The translations under genes were made by a program, and so were the position numbers. From an uncultured Clostridia bacterium (GTDB lineage Bacteria > Bacillota > Clostridia > Christensenellales > Aristaeellaceae): a stretch of 10,385 nt of DNA. Below, in pieces: positions 6,334 to 10,385 of the stretch. Position 1 is the stretch's first letter, and the number at the start of each line of letters is the position of its first letter. The notes below the pieces were generated by a model. The model made no database searches and was not told where the DNA came from. It worked only from the letters and a program-made list of their open reading frames with translations. The DNA lies in assembly GCA_947600345.1 (NCBI GenBank), contig CANQGC010000083.1, forward strand, positions 1 through 10,385, written 5' to 3'.

Positions 6334-9300
6334 ATGGACCCGAAGGAAATGCTGGCGGCCCAGGCCGCCCAGGCGAGCGAGGACGAACCGATGGAAGGTT
6401 ACGCGCCCCGGACCATAAGCGTCGAGCTGTCCGGCGCGGCCTACCGCGGCGAGGACGGCAAAAGCCCCTACGTGGACGAGGACGGCTGGTGGTGGGAGTT
6501 CGACGACCAGGCCCGCGAGTACAAAAAGACCGACGTGCGCAGCGATCGGGGCGCGGCGGAGCTGGCGCTGCAGTACGCCCAGCAGGCGATTGACGCCGCG
6601 AACAAGGCGGACGAGGCCACGGGCAAGGCAAACACCGCCGCCGAAAACGCCCAGCGCGCCGTGGATCAGGTGACGACCAACGCGAACAAGATACTGGCCG
6701 AAAACGCCGCGACCGCCAAAGAGCAGATCGAGCAGGCCGCCGATCTGGCAAACAAGGCGGGCGAGCAGCTGCAGCAGTTCGGCGACGATCTGCAGCAGGC
6801 GCTGGACGAAATGGACCAGACCGTCCAGCGCATCACGGACGACGCCACCGGCAAGGTGGACGCCGCCGCAGAGGCGGCGGAGACCCGCGTGCAGACAGCC
6901 GTGCAGGAGGCCCAGACCACCGTGCAGGACGCCGTGCAGGAGGCCCAGACCAGCGTGCAGGTGGCGGTGAAAGAGGCCCAGACGGCCACAGAGGCCGCCA
7001 CAGCGGCCGCGGGCGAGGCCGAGAAGCAATCCCAGGCCGCGGAGAAAGCCGCGCAGGAGGCCACGCTGGCGGGCGAGAAGGCCACCGAAGCGGCGGGCAA
7101 GGCGGACACCTCCGCGCGGCTGGCGGATGAAGCTGCGGCGCGGGCGAACGAGGCCGCGGCGGGCACCGGCCTGCACAAACAGATCGCCGAAGTGCTGCCG
7201 GAGCCGGAGCAGATGGCCGACGACGTGCTCTACCTGGTGCCGGCGGAAAGCCCCGGCCAGGACGACGTCTACGACGAATGGATGAAGATCGACGGCAAGC
7301 CGGAGCGCATCGGCAGCACCGCCGTGGACCTGAGCGGCTACGCAAAGAAAGAGGACCTGGACGGCCTGGCGCGCAGCGAGGACTTGAACGACTACGCCAC
7401 AAAGGCGGAGCTGGCCGAGCTGCCCACACGGGAGGACCTGAACGACTACGCCACAAAGGCCCAGCTTGCCGAGCTGCCCACGAAAGACGACCTGGAGAGC
7501 TACGCAAAGAAGGACGACCTGCAGGGGCTGGTCAGCGGCGAAAGCCTGGCCGAAACGCTGCAAGGCTACGCCACGAAAGAGGACCTGGCGAACCTGCCCA
7601 GCGCGGGCGGAAAGAGCTTGAAGGACGCCGAGGTGGTGCTGGATTTCACCAGCGTCACCTGGGACGGCGAGCAGCACGAGCCGAAGGTCAAGAGCGTGAC
7701 GCTGGCGGACGTGCCGCTGACGGAAACCTATGACTATTACGTGGTGAGCGAGCCGGCCACCCAGGCCGGCACCTACTACATCCAGGTGGTGGGCGTGGTG
7801 GACTACTCCGGCGGCGTGCGCGTGCCCTGGACCATCGAGCGCGCGGAGGGCGGCGTGCAGCTTTCGGCGGAGTCGCTGACGGTGAAGGGCGTTATGGGCA
7901 CCGTGAACAAGACCATCACGATCACCCGCACCGGCGACGGCGAGCTATCCGCCGAGAGCCTGAACCCGGAAAAGGCCACGGCCAGCGTGGAGGGCGACAA
8001 GCTGGTGATCGTAAGCGTCCAGGAGGGCGAGGCCACCGTAACGGTGCGCGCCGCCCAGGGCACAAACCACAAGGCCGCCGAAGCGCAGATCACCGTGCAG
8101 ATCGAGCGCGCCACGGGCAGCATAAGCGTCACGCCGCAAAAGCTGGAGATCAGCGGCGAGGCGGGCACCACGGCCACCGCAAACCTGGAATGGACCGGCG
8201 ACGGCCAGATCAGCATCGGCACGGCCACGTGCGTGACCATCGAGCGCGCCGAAAAGAAGCTGACCCTAAAGAGCGTGAGTCAGGGCAGCGCCAGCATCAC
8301 GATCACGCTGGGCGAAACCGAAAACTACACCGGCGCCACGTGCTCGCTGGGCGTGACGGTGATGTTCGGGCACACCTGGGGCGTGAAATACGAGGGCGGC
8401 CCCAGCACGAAATGGACGCGCACCGACGACGCGGCGCTGTACGAGGACCCGGTCGCGGCGACGCCCAGCATCCAGGGCCACAGTCCCTTTGCGAGCTATG
8501 ACCCGTGGAACACCAGCGACCAGATGGACGGCGTCAATCACTGCCGCAAGTTCAAAAAATTCTGGGTAGACGCCGGTATGCAGGGCGGCTATCCCTACGT
8601 GCGGATCGCGGACTACGCCCGCGCCGGCTTCAAGCCCGCGCCGGCGTTCGCCGACCGCGGCGATAGTAAGGGCGAGGTGGACTACATCCTCGTCGGCAAG
8701 TACGCCTGCGGCGACGATTACAGCAGCAAGCCCGGCGTAATGCCGAAAAGCAGCATGACCTGTAAACAGGCCATCGACGGCATCGCCGCGCTGGGCGACG
8801 GCTACATCTGCTGGGACGACGCGCTGCTCATGACGCTATGGTTTTTGTATATCGTCGAGTATGCCGACTGGGATTCCCAGGCCGTGGTGGGCTACGGCTG
8901 CGGCGCGACCAGCAGCAAGGCGAACACCGGCGCCACGGACTCGCTGGACTACCCGACGGGCACGTCCGCAGCGACGCGCGAAACCTACGGCGAGGTCAAG
9001 CTGTACGGCGTGGAGGGCGTCTGGTCGAACGTGTACTTTTGGCTGGCCGGCGTTCGCACCGCGAGCGGCGACATCTACGTAAGCTCTAACCCGGCGGATT
9101 ACAGCGCGATGGCCGGCGGCACGGGCGGCACGCTGGTGGGCCGCGTACCGGCCAGCACGGGCTGGATGAAAGCGGTCAAGTTCTCCGAGACGGAGGGCTT
9201 CGAGTGGCACCTACTGACGACGGAGACCGGCGGCAGCGAATCGACCTATATGGCCGATTACTGCTACCTCTACGCCAGCTCCAGCTACGTCGTGATCTTC

Positions 9301-9414
9301 GCTGGCGGCGGCTGCAACAACCACGACCGCGGCGGGGGCGTCCTTTACCAGTACAATGCGAGCACCAGCGGCACGAGCGGCAGCATCGGCGCCCACTTCT
9401 ATAAACGCCCATAG
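6334..9414 (+). CDS. Tail fibre, DGR target protein with C-type-lectin/FGE-like variable domain
   Basis: A 1026-residue fibre. Approximate layout: residues 1-70, N-terminal attachment region with a 'GEDGKSPYVDEDGWWWEFDD' turn; 73-277, Ala/Glu/Gln-rich coiled coil, including three 11-residue VQxAVxEAQTx repeats at 186-218; 280-332, 'DDVLYLVPAES...YDEWMKIDGKPERIGST' linker known from tail fibres; 333-423, YA(T/K)K-x-(E/D/Q)L repeat stalk; 431-503, MBG-like Ig domain; 508-592 and 593-677, two BIG2-like Ig domains; 678-1026, C-terminal domain of the C-type-lectin/formylglycine-generating-enzyme-like type found in DGR targets ('FGHTWGVKY...RTDDA', 'FASYDPW', 'YADWDSQAVVGYG', 'WSNVYFWLAGV'). The variable codons lie at residues 978-1017, near the C-terminus, as in known targets. 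The Ig-like and stalk parts would present the variable lectin face away from the virion. Function as receptor-binding adhesin is inferred from family and DGR linkage. Confidence 0.9.
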   Translation: MDPKEMLAAQAAQASEDEPMEGYAPRTISVELSGAAYRGEDGKSPYVDEDGWWWEFDDQAREYKKTDVRSDRGAAELALQYAQQAIDAANKADEATGKANTAAENAQRAVDQVTTNANKILAENAATAKEQIEQAADLANKAGEQLQQFGDDLQQALDEMDQTVQRITDDATGKVDAAAEAAETRVQTAVQEAQTTVQDAVQEAQTSVQVAVKEAQTATEAATAAAGEAEKQSQAAEKAAQEATLAGEKATEAAGKADTSARLADEAAARANEAAAGTGLHKQIAEVLPEPEQMADDVLYLVPAESPGQDDVYDEWMKIDGKPERIGSTAVDLSGYAKKEDLDGLARSEDLNDYATKAELAELPTREDLNDYATKAQLAELPTKDDLESYAKKDDLQGLVSGESLAETLQGYATKEDLANLPSAGGKSLKDAEVVLDFTSVTWDGEQHEPKVKSVTLADVPLTETYDYYVVSEPATQAGTYYIQVVGVVDYSGGVRVPWTIERAEGGVQLSAESLTVKGVMGTVNKTITITRTGDGELSAESLNPEKATASVEGDKLVIVSVQEGEATVTVRAAQGTNHKAAEAQITVQIERATGSISVTPQKLEISGEAGTTATANLEWTGDGQISIGTATCVTIERAEKKLTLKSVSQGSASITITLGETENYTGATCSLGVTVMFGHTWGVKYEGGPSTKWTRTDDAALYEDPVAATPSIQGHSPFASYDPWNTSDQMDGVNHCRKFKKFWVDAGMQGGYPYVRIADYARAGFKPAPAFADRGDSKGEVDYILVGKYACGDDYSSKPGVMPKSSMTCKQAIDGIAALGDGYICWDDALLMTLWFLYIVEYADWDSQAVVGYGCGATSSKANTGATDSLDYPTGTSAATRETYGEVKLYGVEGVWSNVYFWLAGVRTASGDIYVSSNPADYSAMAGGTGGTLVGRVPASTGWMKAVKFSETEGFEWHLLTTETGGSESTYMADYCYLYASSSYVVIFAGGGCNNHDRGGGVLYQYNASTSGTSGSIGAHFYKRP
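9251..9396 (+). repeat. DGR variable repeat (VR) at the 3' end of the fibre gene
   Basis: These 146 bp align without gaps to 9567-9712 (constant offset 316). The first 14 bases and the last 13 bases are identical. In between are 15 substitutions in 13 codons (residues 978, 980, 981, 985, 993, 994, 1000, 1001, 1003, 1009, 1013, 1015, 1017). All are at positions where the other copy has A. Outcomes include N to Y three times, N to G twice, N to S twice, T to A twice, and single S to G, Y to C, R to G and I to V changes. The invariant 3' end (9384-9396, ATCGGCGCCCAC region) is the expected initiation-of-mutagenic-homing side. Confidence 0.96.
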
Positions 9415-9420
9415 GGGGCG

Positions 9421-9438
9421 CGGGGGCCGCAGCCCCCG
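9421..9438 (+). promoter_or_regulatory. GC hairpin just downstream of VR, probable DGR target-recognition element
   Basis: CGGGGGC (9421-9427) pairs perfectly with GCCCCCG (9432-9438) around a 4-nt loop (CGCA). It lies 24 bases past the VR end and 6 bases after the fibre stop. In characterised DGRs (Bordetella phage BPP-1 and relatives) a hairpin/cruciform with a similarly short stem and 4-nt loop downstream of VR is needed for efficient retrohoming. Position and form match; function is inferred. It is not copied beside the TR, as expected for an element marking the recipient only. Confidence 0.7.
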
Positions 9439-9450
9439 GAAACCTGACAC

Positions 9451-9474
9451 GGCCTAGCGCTTCGGCGCTGGGCC
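9451..9474 (+). terminator. UUCG-loop hairpin after the tail operon
   Basis: A 10-bp stem (9451-9460 with 9465-9474, one G-T wobble) is capped by the very stable TTCG tetraloop closed by a C-G pair. No T-run follows, so intrinsic termination is doubtful. It could end or stabilise the tail message, or mark the 5' border of the TR transcript. Confidence 0.45.
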
Positions 9475-9566
9475 GTAAGCAATTCACAACAAAATCGCGG
9501 CTGCAGCCTGTGCGGTCGCGTCGGGACTGACTGCGCAAAGTGTGCCGGTTTCTTTACCGCCCTTCG
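9475..9566 (+). other. Non-coding leader upstream of the TR
   Basis: No credible gene is seen. It contains a 10-bp palindrome GGCTGCAGCC (9499-9508). I see no convincing sigma-70 promoter, so the TR may be transcribed by readthrough from the tail operon or from a phage-specific promoter. Confidence 0.4.
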
Positions 9567-9712
9567 TGGCCGATTACTGCAACCTCAACACCAGCTCCAG
9601 CAACGTCGTGATCTTCGCTGGCGGCAGCTACAACAACCACGACCGCAACAGGGGCATCCTTTACCAGTACAATACGAGCACCAGCAACACGAACGGCAAC
9701 ATCGGCGCCCAC
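9567..9712 (+). repeat. DGR template repeat (TR)
   Basis: This is the donor copy of the VR. By my count it holds 42 adenines, 15 of which correspond to changed bases in the VR. It is rich in AAC codons in the VR reading frame (codons matching residues 978, 980, 985, 995, 996, 1000, 1013, 1015, 1017). This codon choice lets adenine mutagenesis sample many amino acids without creating stop codons. Homology breaks sharply at both ends (9566 and 9713). The TR is transcribed as non-coding RNA and used as template by the downstream reverse transcriptase. Confidence 0.96.
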
Positions 9713-9852
9713 ACCTTGTCAATTATCACAGGTTTTCCCCGGCGCAGTCTCTCGCGTACCACATGGTAAAAATCTCGCCGTATGGACGCGGCCTAGTAGC
9801 GTGCATATCCAGTGTATGCGAACATCCGCGAGGCGACAAGGAAGTGATAACC
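9713..9852 (+). ncRNA. TR-RT spacer, probable 3' part of the DGR RNA
   Basis: Exactly 140 nt separate the TR from the chosen reverse transcriptase start. In BPP-1 a spacer of about this length after the TR is part of the core RNA required for cDNA priming and synthesis. Here CCTTGTC (9714-9720) is complementary to GACAAGG (9835-9841). This could fold the whole spacer into a closed loop that also covers the reverse transcriptase ribosome site. Smaller stems (9757-9760 with 9765-9768; 9803-9807 with 9815-9819) lie inside. RNA function is inferred by analogy. Confidence 0.55.
9838..9848 (+). promoter_or_regulatory. Shine-Dalgarno site of the reverse transcriptase
   Basis: AAGGAAGTGAT differs at one position from the ideal AAGGAGGTGAT. 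Its core ends at 9844, giving an 8-base spacing to TTG 9853. GTG at 9844 lies inside the site and is therefore unlikely as a start. Confidence 0.7.
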
Positions 9853-10385
9853 TTGCAACGGGCTAATGGACTTTACCCGCTCCTGCTAAGCGAGGGCAAC
9901 CTCGCGCGCGCCATTGAGGAAGTCAATGCGTCACACAGGACCACCCGCGGCATACCGAACCGCTTTGTGCTGTGGGTGGACGAAACGAAAGCGGAACGAA
10001 TCAAAGAGCTGCGGCAGATCATCAAGGCCGGCTGGGAGCCGAAACCCATGCGCAGCTGGATGCACTACGACAAGGCCAGCGGAAAATGGCGGCAGCTATT
10101 CGAGCCGGCGCTGTGGCCGGATCAGTACATACACCACGCGCTGGTCCAGGTGCTGCAGCCGGTGATGATGCGCGGCATGGATCGCTTTTGTTGCGGCAGC
10201 ATACGCGGCCGCGGCGCTGCCCACGGCATCCGCGCGATCCAGCACTGGATGGAGGACGACCCGAAGGGCACAAAGTACGCGGCGGAGGCGGACATCAAGA
10301 AGTTTTATAACAACCTCAAACCCGAAGTGGTGCAGCAGCGTTTCCGGCGGCTGGTGAAAGAGCAGCCCATCATGGAGCTGATCGG
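9853..10385 (+). CDS. DGR reverse transcriptase, N-terminal part (cut by window end)
   Basis: This frame is open to the window end and gives 177 residues from TTG 9853. The start rests on the near-ideal Shine-Dalgarno at 9838-9848. ATG 9763 is in frame but has no ribosome site and adds residues unlike any reverse transcriptase N-terminus. Visible landmarks: 'LYPLLLSEGNLARAIEEVNASHR' at the start, typical of DGR and group-II-like enzymes; 'RQLFEPALWPDQYIHHALVQVLQPV' (about residues 80-104), matching the P-x-x-D-x-x-x-x-x-A-L block; 'CCGSIRGRGAAHGI' (113-126), the S-x-x-GRG motif common in DGR reverse transcriptases; and 'AEADIKKFYNNL' (from about 145), the motif A block with first catalytic Asp at residue 147. 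The YxDD box lies beyond the window. It copies TR RNA into mutagenised cDNA. The upstream TR/VR pair makes the assignment near certain. DGR enzymes are usually 300-400 residues, so about half is missing. Confidence 0.93.
   Translation, partial: MQRANGLYPLLLSEGNLARAIEEVNASHRTTRGIPNRFVLWVDETKAERIKELRQIIKAGWEPKPMRSWMHYDKASGKWRQLFEPALWPDQYIHHALVQVLQPVMMRGMDRFCCGSIRGRGAAHGIRAIQHWMEDDPKGTKYAAEADIKKFYNNLKPEVVQQRFRRLVKEQPIMELI

Noticed and set aside
7327..7602. Short regular repeats considered as a CRISPR-like or tandem DNA array
   Set aside because: The repeats are in-frame protein repeats of the fibre stalk, degenerate at DNA level and without spacers.
6196..7677. 493-residue minus-strand open frame opposite the fibre coiled coil
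   Set aside because: It is a Leu/Gly/Val-rich antisense shadow of the Ala/Glu/Gln-rich coiled coil, with no ribosome site or known domain.
9542..9769. Apparent 75-residue + strand gene beginning at a GTG and covering the TR
   Set aside because: Its protein resembles the fibre only because the TR copies the VR reading frame. It has no ribosome site, and the flanking residues are unrelated. The TR is non-coding RNA.
9763..9852. ATG at 9763 as start of the reverse transcriptase
   Set aside because: It is in frame and open, but no Shine-Dalgarno precedes it, the added residues do not look like a reverse transcriptase, and it would invade the 140-nt spacer. TTG 9853 has a near-ideal site.
9914..10310. 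Two overlapping + strand frames (9914-10165, 9972-10310) at the RT
   Set aside because: Their translations are basic, low-complexity shadow sequences. The frame from 9853 shows clear reverse transcriptase motifs.

Overview
The window holds part of the tail module of a siphovirus-like phage or prophage, followed by a diversity-generating retroelement (DGR). All genes lie on the + strand and are tightly packed, usually 0 to 15 bases apart. By eye the DNA is GC-rich (roughly 60%), and the Shine-Dalgarno sites are purine-rich GGAGG types. The tape measure / Dit / Tal gene order, the SH3 domain in Tal and the style of the reverse transcriptase suggest a phage of a GC-rich Bacillota (Clostridia-like, perhaps gut) host. 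The host assignment is inference; no host gene is present to confirm it.

Layout: the end of the tail tape measure protein (1-362); a small DUF4406-like protein (376-699); a distal tail protein, Dit (700-1440); a 183-bp non-coding segment holding four consecutive hairpins (1441-1623); a large tail-associated Tal/prophage-endopeptidase-like protein with an inserted SH3 domain (1624-4140); a DUF859-like minor structural or receptor-binding protein (4156-5808); a small unrecognised tail-tip protein (5820-6221); and a 1026-residue tail fibre (6334-9414). The fibre has a long Ala-rich coiled coil, a repeat stalk, Ig-like domains and a C-type-lectin/FGE-like C-terminal domain.

The DGR is the main discovery. 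The last 146 bp of the fibre's variable domain (VR, 9251-9396) are matched without gaps by a second 146-bp copy (TR, 9567-9712) placed 316 bp downstream. I count 15 differences between the copies. Every one falls at an adenine of the TR (12 A to G, 3 A to T), which is the signature of adenine-directed mutagenic retrohoming. A hairpin with a 7-bp GC stem and 4-nt loop lies just past the VR, as in known DGRs. After a 140-nt spacer, a reverse transcriptase gene starts (TTG at 9853, very good Shine-Dalgarno) and runs off the window end. Its visible part contains the GRG motif and the first catalytic Asp block (DIKKFY).

Together, the tape measure, Dit, Tal and small proteins build the tail and its tip. 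The fibre carries a receptor-binding domain whose ligand-contact residues are rewritten by TR RNA plus the reverse transcriptase, which would allow the phage to switch receptors. No Avd-type accessory gene is visible between target and reverse transcriptase.
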